Source of the DNA: Phymatolithon calcareum
Taxonomy: Eukaryota > Rhodophyta > Florideophyceae > Hapalidiales
Length of the DNA stretch: 64,000 nucleotides
Direction of reading: 5' to 3'
Assembly: GCA_977006965.1 (NCBI GenBank)
Contig: OZ345376.1
Location: forward strand, 1,116,001-1,180,000
Both the position numbers and the translations under genes were made by a program. Below, one piece after another: positions 54,518 to 64,000 of this stretch. The notes under the pieces are model-generated. The model had not been told where the DNA came from. It saw only the letters and a list, made by a program, of their open reading frames with translations, and made no database searches. Within the stretch, counting starts at the first letter, position 1. Each line of letters opens with the position of its first letter.

Positions 54518-55312
54518 AAAGAAATGCTTTTTTGAAGCAAAATAAAAATTGCATAAATGCAAAACGGTAGAACAAATCCTTGATAATGGACACGTACCTC
54601 GTGTGCCCTAATCCGCTCTAGATACGTATGATGCATCGGGTGCGCTGTGAAAATGTATACTGATCAAAAATTGGCTAATTTCTAAAAATGCAAAAATTTC
54701 CGAAAAACGCCATTTCCCGCAGCTCCCAGAACAATGCCGGAAAGCAGGACAACACTGGCACGGGTGTTGGATGCTTCGCTGTCGCGCAAGTTCTGCGAGA
54801 CACCAAGTGCCGAAGCTCCGTGCGGTACCTCGGTGTGGAGCACGTAACATGATTGTGGCCCAGGTCTTCCCACTTTTTCGTGTGCTCCTAACAACGCAGC
54901 GTATGATATCACACAGTAAAATTTCGAAACAAGTGTGCTTCTCACGGTGAGCCCCATTTTTTCAATTTTACATATAAGACCCAAAAACGGGATTTCCCGC
55001 TCCGAGTTGCGGGAAATCTCGTCTTTGGGTCCTATACTGTATGTAAAATAGAAAAAATTGGGCTCATCGTGAGAAGCACACTTCTTGGGAATTTTTACTG
55101 CGTGATTCTCTGCGTTTTTAGGAGTACTGTAGGGATGAGCATCAACAAGATTCTGAAGTCTGATACCACATTTCATATCTCGGTTTCCGACAAGCCGCTC
55201 ATGGGGTACATGTTTCCTGAGACTGTATCCGGAAACCTTGGCCGATCTGCCGAGCTGATGTAACTACCAGTTCTCCGGTGCGCGACGCACGGCACGATGC
55301 GCCGGACGGAAT

Positions 55313-57247
55313 GTGGTCATCGCGCGAGGAGAGGGCAATCGCATCGGTGGCGTCAAATCGCGCGATCCATACGTCCGTCACTTCAACTACTTTCGTCGCT
55401 TTCCTGTGCATGCCGTTCTGTCGGATGCGAATCCGCCGCGGGTGCCGCTACAATTGCAGATCGATGACTTGTGGAAATTTACTGAGGACGGGAAGGAAAG
55501 TCATTTGGTCTCGCGGCGACGCAAACATGCACCGACGTGTCCGCATCAGAATTTCCTCTGTTCGGAAAGTGATCGCGAGACGGCGGAGGTGTTCCCACTT
55601 GACATTTTGAACGACATTGTATACATACTGACGCGCGCTTCGGCACGTCCGTTCTTCTTCAAGCAGATAGCGGAGTCGGTCACTGAGCAGACGCATCCGT
55701 ATGTCACACATGTGGTCGGCACTGATGATACGGAGAGTAGAGATGGATATCTGCGTGGTTTGAAAGATGTTGTAATGTTTAATTCCAAACGGCATCTCTT
55801 CGACTCGTCTGAAGTGTGTCGCAAGTGCCGTTCTCCTAACGGACAATGCGCCTCGGCCCCCAGTCTGGCGCATGCGAAGGAGCGTCAATTATCCTTCGAC
55901 TGCTTTTGTGCGACGGCATATCCCATGAACGGCTACATGAACGACCTTCACTCTCGCATTGCGACCGGTTGGGTTATGTATCTCGACGATGATAATCTCC
56001 TTGTGGATAAGTTTGCCGTCAGTGAATTTCTCGCCACCGTACAATCGCGCGACACACTCATTGCTTTTCGCTCGCATCTAGGCCGTGTGACACCGACAGA
56101 TGTGAATTTCAGACGTCGTGTGGTGATGGGTGATTTCGACTCGTCCAACTTTGCATTTCATTCCATGAACATGCGTCACGCCACATGGTCATCATTACGC
56201 TGTGGCGATTTCCGCATGGGGGCGCATCTGAGCTCCACATTGCCGGTGCAGTGGGTTGATCGCTCGTTCATTCAGGCGAACCCTATGAGATCCGCACTGG
56301 GGGGACTCGGAGGTCGTGCCGACGTGTCGAAGGCAGCCGTCACGGTGGTGATCACATCCTATCAACCGACGGGATGGCGTCCTCTCTGGGTACGGCAGAT
56401 CATCGCCGAGTACACGAAGCCAGGAATGGAACATCTGGTGCACAAGGTGCTTCTTGTGTGGAATAACCTGGAGGCGGAAGTGCCGGCAGCAGTTGCAAAC
56501 GACAAGGATTTAGAGTCGATGAAAAACAGCGGTCGATTCGTCATACTTCATCCCGACAAAAACTCACTGAACAATAGATGGATCGACACATTGAAACACA
56601 TCGAAACAGACATAGTGCTCAACCTTGACGACGACGTCTACGTCCGACAAACAGGACTCGTCTGCATGCTCTCTTGGCTACGTCGTGAACCGACGCGCAT
56701 GGTCGGTCCCTTCGTGCGGCGCATAGACCGTGACGGGAAGTACGTGTTGAACGAACTGTTGGACAGCAGCAAGTATTCCGTTGTGTTACCAAGGATTTTA
56801 TTGCTGCCCACAGCGTTTTTGCAAGCGTATGCGAGACAGGAACATGAGAAATATCACGAGTATGTGGACACACAGTCTGCGCATTGCGACGACATCTTCC
56901 TCAATATGGTGGCGTTGGATGAATCACGGAAACCACCGTTGCGCGTGCTGTTGCCGGAGGAAAGTGTTGTGGACTTTTACTCAAAGTGCTGGACGAGTAG
57001 CAAGACTCTCACGGGCGGACTCGGGTTGCAGAGGGGACGGACACCGAGACGAAATGAATGTGTGAAGGAACTCATGAAAATGAGGGGATTGAAGCAGTTT
57101 AAAAGTATTGCTCATATTGCCACTTGCCTTCCGCGTGGGAATGCGTTGGTGAAGGAGGAATTTTTACCGGCGGATCGGTACAAGCAGATGAAGTCGTATG
57201 ATTTTAGTTGCGGTCGTGGGGAAAATGGAGTTGATGCTGATCAATGA
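55313..57247 (+). CDS. Two-domain glycosyltransferase (GT-A/GT2-like plus GT64), copy B
   Basis: The frame is open from 55259 and ends in TGA at 57245-57247. No ATG precedes residue ~155 in frame, and the codon at 55313 is GTG, so the true start is probably in an upstream exon not identified; an ORF ending at 55263 in another frame is a candidate. Residues ~100-310: a GT-A-type fold with LTRASARPFFFKQI, ATAYPMNGYMN and the DxD motif YLDDDN (223-228). Residues ~343-600: a GT64 domain with VTVVITSY, NSLNNRW (417-423), LDDD (438-441) and CDDIFLN. Two catalytic domains in one chain recall EXT-type polymerases (GT47-GT64), so it may alternate two sugars on a polysaccharide. The acceptor is unknown. 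Confidence 0.82.
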   Translation: MVIARGEGNRIGGVKSRDPYVRHFNYFRRFPVHAVLSDANPPRVPLQLQIDDLWKFTEDGKESHLVSRRRKHAPTCPHQNFLCSESDRETAEVFPLDILNDIVYILTRASARPFFFKQIAESVTEQTHPYVTHVVGTDDTESRDGYLRGLKDVVMFNSKRHLFDSSEVCRKCRSPNGQCASAPSLAHAKERQLSFDCFCATAYPMNGYMNDLHSRIATGWVMYLDDDNLLVDKFAVSEFLATVQSRDTLIAFRSHLGRVTPTDVNFRRRVVMGDFDSSNFAFHSMNMRHATWSSLRCGDFRMGAHLSSTLPVQWVDRSFIQANPMRSALGGLGGRADVSKAAVTVVITSYQPTGWRPLWVRQIIAEYTKPGMEHLVHKVLLVWNNLEAEVPAAVANDKDLESMKNSGRFVILHPDKNSLNNRWIDTLKHIETDIVLNLDDDVYVRQTGLVCMLSWLRREPTRMVGPFVRRIDRDGKYVLNELLDSSKYSVVLPRILLLPTAFLQAYARQEHEKYHEYVDTQSAHCDDIFLNMVALDESRKPPLRVLLPEESVVDFYSKCWTSSKTLTGGLGLQRGRTPRRNECVKELMKMRGLKQFKSIAHIATCLPRGNALVKEEFLPADRYKQMKSYDFSCGRGENGVDADQ

Positions 57248-58587
57248 TGCACGATCGAGATTGTTCCACTCCTACTGAATATTTTATATTATGCGCATGC
57301 CCTATGTCAAATTCGCAGCTGTTCTAAGGTCTGACTTTTCTCCATGATACAAAAATTGACATGAAAACCTGCTGCATTTCGTTCGAAGAATGCTTTCCAT
57401 TGGGGGAAGGCATTACGGGAGAGGATGATTTACAACATCGTGTACTTACCAGGCAGTTTTTACTTGGTTCGTGCCCCCTTTCTTTCACTTTCTTCTTTCT
57501 TAGTGTCCGTCCATTCTTCTCACCAACGTGAAGAAGATTTGTAAAATAGCAGCGTTGAAAGCAATCTGTTCTGTACAGAAATGGCGACCGTGCATCACTG
57601 ACAGAGTACAAGTACATGAAACGGCGGATGCCGAAAGAGGTTCTCCTTAACCACAGTCTTAACTCTGAATGGATGGTAGATAGTCACAAAGCAGCTTGCA
57701 ATCGATCGTCTTTACTTTCTCGCATTGTTTTCACACGGAAAAGATGAGTAGACCGATGATGCATTCTGATGAGAAATCAGATTTGAACAATAAAGATCAA
57801 TGGCTGAATTATTGACATTGGAGTATCAAACCATTTTGCAAAAGAGTCTCCGAGCTACTGTAACGTAATTTGGTCACGCAGGACCTCGTTTATTCGTACT
57901 TCTCTTCTAACGCTTGACAAGCGAGGTCATCTTTGAGCTGTTCCGCAGCTACTCCGCATCTAAGGGATTTATCTCTAAGATGCTCAAGAATTTAATCCAT
58001 TTTTGGTACTCGCTAACTGCTTCCCGCAAGTACTCCGTATGCGGACACTGCACTACACAACCACATCCGCGTGCCCTTGTCGGACGTAATTCAATTCTTG
58101 CGTGTGAAGCACTCAAACCGGGTACATCACCTTTCTTCCTGTATCATACCGAGACATTCTCACAGGTACAGTGGTGGCGGGGACGACATGCCAGATCTGC
58201 ACATATCGCAAATGGGCTGACGAACGTCCGTCCATGCGAAATTCGCTCTGCGTACAGCGCCGATGCGCCGCGTCCTGAGAGGTGTACCGCAATGTGCAAG
58301 GACGCAGGAGAAGTAGAACGAGAATGTTCCAAAGCGATCGAATAACGCGGGCGTCAAAACGGAGAATTGTGTGACAGAACCTTATTCGCGCGTTTGAATG
58401 TCGTTCATGATGTTCCTCTATGTTCCATGTCAATTACCCCATGGGGCCGTCCAATGTTCCGGGCGAAAGAACAGGCCACGCCGCCGAATTCTCAACGAGG
58501 GCCTTTCCCCAATACCTTTATTCCCTTTCCCATCATTCAAAAACACCTCTTTCCGCTCTCCACCCGCACTGCGCCCGCTGTCGCACA
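57248..58587. other. Spacer between the GT64 and GT92-like genes (copy B)
   Basis: Homologous to 1015-2370; no conserved reading frame. No gene supportable. Confidence 0.5.
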
Positions 58588-59658
58588 ATGAGCGCTACCC
58601 GTCGACTACTAGTGCATCTTCCCCTCGTCATTTTCCTCCTCTCGTTGCTGTACCATCTTCGTCGCAATGCCCCACATCCTGTACGTCCCGACCCACGACC
58701 AGCCCCCCATTTCCTAGTTGCCGTCACGATGTTCCGCGACGAGACGCCCTATCTCCTCGAGTGGATAGCGCATCACCTCCTTGCCGGCGTATCCCACTTC
58801 TATCTCTACGACGACCGTTCCTCCGACTCTCCTCTCACCTTACTTCATCCTCTCCTCACCCACAATCTGATCACCGTGCACAACACAACCGCCCTCATGT
58901 CCCTCGACAGTCGTCTATCCCCCTTGCTCGACCGCAAGTTGTCCGTGCAATTCTTCACACGTGCCCATTTCCACTACACGCACCGCCACTCCGCCGTCTG
59001 GGCGCTCTACCTCGACGTCGACGAGTTCGTCCATCCATGCGGTCGCAAACCCCTGCACGAACTGCTGCGCGCCCAATTTGCCTCTGTGGGCGGTTTCGCG
59101 TTACCGCGCGTGCCGTTCTCCACCGCCGGTCGCGCGACGCGCATCGCGGCCGGGGAACTGGCCACGCTGTCGTTCGCAGAGCGGCGACGCGGGCACTATC
59201 TGCAGCGCGAGCGGGGAAAGGTTGTGTATCGCACGAGGTTGCAGACGAGCGTTCCGGGGCATGTGCACGACTTCAGCGGATGCGGCGGGCGGCTCGCGAG
59301 GTCAGAGCGGCATGCCGGGGGCGATGTGTGCGCGAGCGGGTAGGGAGTGGTGCTTTTGCATCATGTGGCGCGATTGTTGGAGTAATGCGAGGAGAAACGT
59401 GTTGTTTCGTTGTTGGGCCATGGGGGATGGCGGCATCGTACGGCGGAGGATGACTGCCTCAAGCGACATAGCACGTATCATGCATTTCCGCGCAGGATGT
59501 ATGTGTACGATTGGAAAATATACGGACGGTTGTGGTCGCAGCGGGAGAGGTTGTGCCGGCTGATGAGGGGCTTGAATCCAAAGTACTGCGCGGATGCTCA
59601 CTGTTGCCAGGCGTACGAACAAGGACGGATGCTGCAGGCAGTTGGCCGCGATAAGTGA
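58588..59658 (+). pseudogene. GT92-like type II membrane glycosyltransferase (copy B)
   Basis: The ATG at 58588 gives a hydrophobic anchor (residues 7-22), FRDETPYLLEWI (49-60), YLYDDRSSD (72-80) and the DxD motif YLDVDEF (141-147). The frame ends at TAG 59341-59343, where copy A has GAG. The same frame then runs HHVARLLE, meets TAA at 59383-59385 (also present in copy A), and continues with recognisable sequence (YVYDWKIYGRLWSQRERL) to TGA at 59656-59658. The catalytic half is intact, so a shortened protein of ~251 residues could still be made. The shared TAA means the C-terminal part was probably lost before the duplication. A further frame (59731-59898, GFLPEAERDWAILDVGYW) lies just downstream in phase and may be a former exon. 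Confidence 0.72.
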
Positions 59659-59961
59659 AATATTGTGCGAAGAGAGGGTAAGCGAAAACAGAATTGAGAC
59701 AACGGCAAAGATTGGGCATCATGCTCGCAGTTGCACTGTGGCATGCCGCAGAGGCCCTTCGACAAGGAAATTGTTGGTTTTTTACCGGAAGCAGAGAGGG
59801 ACTGGGCGATATTGGATGTCGGATACTGGAATGAACTTGTCCCCACTGCCGAGCAAGGTTCATATGCACTGCCTGACTTGGACTCTATGTACAGCTAGAG
59901 CTTTCCTAGAGCCGGTTTGGTTAGTCGTTACATTAAACTCTGTTTTTGCCTCCGCGCGTAC

Positions 59962-60308
59962 TGTAGACACGCAATATTGCAGGGGTGTAATGAACGACAT
60001 TATCACCATCGACCTAGGAGCTCTATAACGGCTCCTTGTGATCTATCCACCGACACTGACAACACAGTATCGTGAACGACTCTCCAAGAGGAACAAACGG
60101 ATTTATCACAGACGCCGACTAACACTCAACGTAATATTAGTCTAGCGTCGGTTAGTGCCCCCCTTTTTGCAGGGTGTGCAATTGCTTGCCCCTGCCCTAT
60201 TTAAGCGGCGATCCTGATCGCATCTTAGACGGAGGCATCGCATCACAGAGACATCACTCCTTTTCAAGATAAAACCTAACCCTTATCTTTTCAGTCCCAG
60301 TGATTACA
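59962..60308 (+). repeat. 5' LTR of gypsy copy B
   Basis: 347 bp, TGTAGACA...TGATTACA, preceded by GTAC exactly as in copy A. The same insertion site in both copies shows that insertion preceded the duplication. Confidence 0.93.
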
Positions 60309-60508
60309 GAAATTTCTTTCCTGCAGGAGAATGTCTGAGTGTTAAGACGAAGATCAAGTTTGATTTGGAAATGGATGATCCTCAAACCATGGAAAGTGAA
60401 AGTTTTTCGTCGGCGCAGCCTACCGATCGGCAACCAACCGCCGCGCTATTCCAACCCGTTAGCCACCCGATATTATGAAGTCTCGACCCAAGAGTTGTCA
60501 CGAAGTTC

Positions 60509-61333
60509 TTGAAGGAGAGAAAGCGGTACGAAGATGAGATCAACGAGAAGAAGAAGGAAGTCCCGTCGATGACCGTGGCATCTTTCAAGATGTCAATCGA
60601 CAGGAGGCTTCTCGAGTCCATGTTCTTCCTAGGGGAGTACAAGGACATATCAAGAGCTAAAACAGCTGGAGCTCTGATATCGAACGATATTCAAAAATTT
60701 ATTGAAGGCTTGGTGCAAGAGAATGAAGACGAACAGGTACACCCGGAAATCATCGAGAAGGCTCTAAGCAGTCTTCGAATGCCAATGCACGTCGTACAAG
60801 CGAAGGCAAGTATTCTGGAGTTTGCTACAGATTTCTTCTCAAGATTAGAAGAAGCTGGGTACCTGAACTTCAAGCAAAACAATCCGAAGCGAACCATATC
60901 CCTCATGCAGGATAAGGTTTTCCCAACAAGTTTGAAAAAGGAAATGGAAAGGCACCTCAAATATTAGCAAGGATTGAAGGAGGACCTCAGAGCCTATATC
61001 AATTTATTGTGCAAGGAAGCTGAGATATCCCAAAGGGCAGAAGGCATGCGCCCTAAGGGTACACCATCAACACCGACGAATACACAAGCATCTGGATCCC
61101 AAGAGGACACGAAATCAAAGAAATGGATTCCAGCATGTCTTAATCCTCCATGTAGACCAAAGGAAAAAAAGAATTTCCTAAGCGACTGCAAAGAGTGCGA
61201 GGAAGATGAGAAGAAACGGCTATTGGAGGAACACAAGAAGAAAAAGAACCAGAAAGGCTCGAAGAAAGTGTCGAGCCAAACAAGTGACGCATATGGAAAC
61301 AATGCCACACTCATCAAGGCAAGATTTGGGTGA
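60509..61333 (+). pseudogene. gypsy copy B: gag (capsid and Cys-rich nucleocapsid)
   Basis: One frame with a single in-frame TAG at 60965-60967. The helical capsid-like part has KFIEGLVQENEDEQVHPEII and ILEFATDFFSRLEEAGY. After the TAG comes QGLKEDLRAYINLL and a Cys-containing stretch (PACLNPPCRPKEKKN, then SDCKECEEDE) that may be a modified zinc knuckle, ending in a very basic tail. The section is absent from copy A. Confidence 0.78.
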
Positions 61334-61336
61334 GTG

Positions 61337-62904
61337 GATACAAGAATGATACGCGCAGATGCGGGATCAGATATCAATCTGATGCCTCCGGACCTTTATG
61401 CAACGTTAATCGAAACCGGGACCCGAATTGGAACATAGACGTTCCAAAATGAACACAAATATGGATTGGCAGCAGCAACCAATTCAGAGAAGGAATATAT
61501 CTATATCTCCTGCACTAAGGAGGTGAAGGTTACAACAGAACTCTTCATCCGCAATGCAAAAACGCTCACAATACGAGAATTGGTGTGGCAGGTTGCAATC
61601 AAGAGGTTAACGAGACTATACTTGGACGACCAATACTCGAAGCACTTGGACTGGACACAAAAGACGTCCTTGAAGCAGCATGTGATCGATATGAAGGTGT
61701 TGTGCAAGCTGATGATCTCATCGATGAAAAGCAGTATCGTGAAGGATCTATTGCGAGAATCATGTCAAATGGAGTATATCATTCCGACAAGGCCGCTTCT
61801 AATTACGATGACGGATCTGACAGTGATGAAGACTGGTTAGACTTGGGTATTGATACCAAAGAGGAGATGGACGAAGCTGTGGCCAAAATGGTGACTAAAG
61901 CAGGGGAAGAAGGGCTTTCAAAACCGGGAAAGGAGACGTTAAGCGAGATGCTAGAAACGTATCGAGATGTTTTCCGATTACGCCCTGGAAATGACCCGCA
62001 TGCTATTGTCGAGCCGATGAAAGTCGTATTGAAGCCTGGCACCACACCAGTGATATGCAAGCAGAGGCGATACACAGCCGATCAACGCGATTTCATGTTC
62101 AAGTATATGTCCAAGCTACAGGAGTATGGGTTTATTGCGCCTAACTCAAACGCCACGTGGGCCGCACCACCAGCAAATTATCGAATGACGTTCGATTTAA
62201 CCCCGGCGAATGCAAGGACTGTACCTGTGTCATGGCCAATGCCGAATATTGATGCAGAACTCATGGATGTCTCTGGGAGAAAGTTCTTTGCTACGACGGA
62301 CTTTGGCAGCGGGTACTGACAACTACCCCTGGACGAAGAAGGTCAGAATGCGCACAGTTTCCACACGCCATTTGGGATATTCAAGCCATTACAGACATTA
62401 CAAGGTGCGATGAACAGCGGAGCTAATTTTCAATCCCGAGTCGAACCGTGCTTTGTGAGCCTGCGAGAATTTTTGAAGGCTTGGCTTGACGATTTTCTGT
62501 TTCACGCAAAAACAGAAGCAAGTCTTTTAAATGCATTGAAAGAATGTCTCAAGATTTGTGAAGAGAGACAACTCAAAATCAGCGCGAAGAAGTCTGTGCT
62601 ATTCACCAACCAAGTACGTTGGTGTGGTCGAATGATTGATGAACATGAGATACAATGTGATCTCCAGAGACTCAGTGGCCTCAAGGAGCTACATATTCCC
62701 GAAAATGCAACAGAGCCATGCCAATACTTACACGGTGTCCAGTGGATGGCTTCAAGTATACCTGATTTTGCACATCGAAGCGAAGCGCTACGAACCATTC
62801 TGGAAACTGCTTACGACAAAGCGGGGTCGCGAAAGAAGAAAACGATTCAAAAATTTTCGTTGGACAGCCTCGGATGGGGATCAGAGCACGAACATTCATT
62901 CTAG
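61337..62904 (+). pseudogene. gypsy copy B: protease and reverse transcriptase
   Basis: Protease: RADAGSDINLMPPDLYATL near 61350-61406, then GRPILEALGLDT near 61623. RT: YGFIAPNSNATWAAP, FDLTPANARTVPVSWPMPN, and the catalytic box as AWLDDFLFHAK near 62480. In copy B the RT lacks the SPLLVPKA residues kept in copy A (an 18-base deletion near 62166). A frameshift follows DFGSGY at 62317, and a TAG at 62902-62904 interrupts the end. Confidence 0.82.
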
Positions 62905-63370
62905 TTGTTGCAAGAAACTCTTCGAAATGCGGTAAAGCTATCGCACAGAGACTATGGCAAACCGGTCTGTATATTTACAGACGCCTTGGATGCTCATTGG
63001 GCTGCCGTGGTCACGCAATGTGATGAGAGTGAACTGACCAAGGACATAATGCAGCAAAAGCATGAGCCGTTGGCATTTCTTAGTTCATCTTTCAAGAGAG
63101 CACAAGAACGATGGAGCACATTCGAGAAGGAAGCCTATGCCTTTTTGAAGTGTTTCCGGAAGCTCGACTATATGCTCGCAATGGAAGCAAACATCCGCCT
63201 ATACACTGATCATAGAAACCTGCTATTTTGCATTTCATCCGATTGCAATGGTAGTACCGACGATCGACAGCCACGTGACCAGCAAAGTTTAAAGATAGGC
63301 CGTTTACTTATCGGCGTTCTCGTACACAATTGATCATGTGGAAGGCGAGCGGAACGTTATGCCCTATATT
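62905..63370 (+). pseudogene. gypsy copy B: RNase H
   Basis: IFTDALDAHWAAVV, FEKEAYAFLKCFRKL and LYTDHRNLL are present; a +1 shift near 63226 breaks the frame before the HVEGERNVMPYIMSRW end. Confidence 0.8.
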
Positions 63371-63599
63371 ATGTCGCGGTGGCTTTCCGGGTACAGAGGC
63401 AAGAAAGTCATGAGTCGCAGGGTTTCTGAAACATTGATGGAAAACGAAATCGTGGAATCACCTTTCAGCGAAGATATTGTGTGGCCAACAACACAAATGA
63501 TCATCCCGGAACAGAACAAACATGAAAAATCAAGGGCAGCAAAAACGGAAAAGAAGGAAGGGGATCTGTAGTATCTAAGGAAACAAGTTTGGATCCCAG

Positions 63600-63857
63600 A
63601 TGAATCAATCGAACTCCAGCTTAAACTTCTGGCTGTAGCACATTGCGGTGCTGGTGGACACGGAGGATTCGACTCAACAAGCAGCGTTTTGAAAGAGAAG
63701 TTTTGGTGGGGCTCAATTGTCAATGATTGCAAAGAGTTCGTGAAGAAGTGCATTCACTGCATGATATCGAAAAGCGATACCAAGATCCCACGCCCACTTT
63801 CATCGGTATTACACGGAAATGAGCCCAACGAAGTTATACATTTCGATTTTTTGTATA
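63600..63857 (+). pseudogene. gypsy copy B: integrase start
   Basis: The zinc-binding part is complete here (AHCGAGGHGGFDSTSS, FVKKCIHC). The first catalytic Asp is intact (IHFDFLY), unlike copy A. The frame is cut by the LINE at 63858. Confidence 0.8.
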
Positions 63858-64000
63858 GGGGATATTTGATGATTTTATTTTTGAGACCTCCCAAAGCCTC
63901 ACCTTGGAGTAACGGGGCAGCTCTTGCATAATCTCTACGCTAAAGTCATCTGGCTGCTCAAAACGTTCTTGATTCGTAATTCTCTCCCAAAAAGAGCTCC
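63858..64000 (-). mobile_element. 3' end of a second LINE, cut by the window edge
   Basis: Copy A reads straight through this point. The inserted sequence begins GGGGATATTTGATGATTTTA and continues with CTCCCAAAGCCTCA and GTAACGGGGCAGCT. It aligns with the first ~60 bases of the LINE at 5118, which have CTCCCAAAACCTCA and GTAACAGGGCAGCT. Hence it is the same family and orientation (minus strand), inserted independently. Confidence 0.85.

Larger units (their letters stand above)
51596..54726. mobile_element. Two-gene Harbinger transposon, apparently complete
   Basis: 3131 bp. The TIR of ~27 bp starts GGAGCT(A/G)CGGGAAAT and continues CGTTTTT at both ends. A 3-bp target duplication CAG flanks it (51593-51595 and 54727-54729). 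The empty site is preserved in the opposite arm of the surrounding foldback at 47273-47275 (CTG). It carries a DDE transposase (plus) and a second, divergent gene (minus), both intact, each with one short intron. CWG-type 3-bp duplications are known for Harbinger elements. With intact genes and ends it is a good candidate for a recently active element and a mobiliser of the surrounding MITEs. Confidence 0.9.
46919..55003. mobile_element. Giant nested inverted repeat (Harbinger-family foldback element)
   Basis: The left outer end GGAGTTGCGGGAAATC (46919) is preceded by CAG; the right end mirrors it at ~55003. The left arm 46919-47275 is the inverse of 54727-55003; 47276-48065 is the inverse of parts of 50205-51595 and 49077-49230; 48066-48245 is the inverse of 48880-49047. 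Removing the Harbinger element (51596-54726) and the MITE (49231-50204) makes the two arms continuous over more than 1.3 kb. Further smaller inverted copies exist inside (48730-48840 versus 50575-50690; 50675-50746 versus 51245-51345). The GNGGGAAAT-like end motif recurs at least ten times. Confidence 0.8.
56234..63857 (+). repeat. Segmental duplication, copy B
   Basis: Pairs with 1-8530. It keeps the gypsy gag region deleted from copy A and lacks the copy-A LINE, hAT and palindromic insertions. Its own LINE inserted at 63858. Upstream of 56234 the gene continues, so the left boundary is set by the window edge of copy A and not by the repeat. Confidence 0.93.
59962..63857 (+). mobile_element. 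Ty3/gypsy retrotransposon, copy B (interrupted, runs out of window)
   Basis: 5' LTR, gag, protease, RT, RNase H and the start of integrase. It breaks off inside the integrase core where a LINE inserted at 63858. The internal part of copy B fills the 863-bp gag gap of copy A. Confidence 0.92.

Overview
This is nuclear DNA of a eukaryote. Coding regions are separated by long stretches of decayed transposons. Two genes carry short introns (63 and 66 nt) with GTATGT 5' splice sites; one also has a perfect TACTAAC branch point. Promoters look TATA-type. The gene content (EXTL-type GT64, a GT92-like enzyme, a GTPase-Sel1 protein, a chromodomain-bearing Ty3/gypsy element, and Harbinger, pogo, hAT and LINE elements) fits a protist or alga. 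A red alga is my best guess, but nothing here proves the lineage.

Layout. 1-11021: end of a two-domain glycosyltransferase gene, a broken GT92-like gene, then a Ty3/gypsy element (3832-10022) carrying a nested LINE and a nested hAT element. 12.5-12.9 kb: fragment of the GTPase-Sel1 gene. 13.6-19.8 kb: decayed copy of a two-gene mobile module (genes A and B). 22.1-23.5 kb: intact pogo-like transposase. 25.3-25.9 kb: LINE debris. 25.9-27.1 kb: four tandem 44-bp hairpin repeats, a TATA box, and a gene fusing a histone H4 fold to a RING finger. 27.2-30.5 kb: two colliding LINE fragments and a relic transposase-like region. 31.4-40.6 kb: better preserved second copy of the A/B module, with two further unknown genes (C and D). 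42.6-46.3 kb: a small hypothetical gene and a large GTPase-coiled coil-Sel1 gene with 15 near-identical repeats. 46.4-55.0 kb: a pogo-type MITE, then a giant nested inverted repeat of Harbinger-family sequences containing an apparently complete two-gene Harbinger element with TIRs, TSD and empty site. 55.3-64.0 kb: full two-domain glycosyltransferase gene and a second copy of the segment that opens the window (GT92-like pseudogene and the same gypsy insertion, here with gag kept but with its own LINE insertion).

Relations. The first ~8.5 kb and the last ~7.6 kb are paralogous in direct orientation, 56.2 kb apart. Comparing the copies gives an order of events: gypsy insertion, segment duplication, then separate LINE/hAT insertions, a gag deletion and palindrome-forming insertions. 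The GT64 part is almost identical between copies while the sequence just downstream differs by several percent, which suggests recent gene conversion.

The most novel items are the histone H4-RING fusion, the A/B mobile module, the Harbinger nest with its self-dated empty sites, and a recurring mutation type that creates near-perfect palindromes with 0-5 nt loops.
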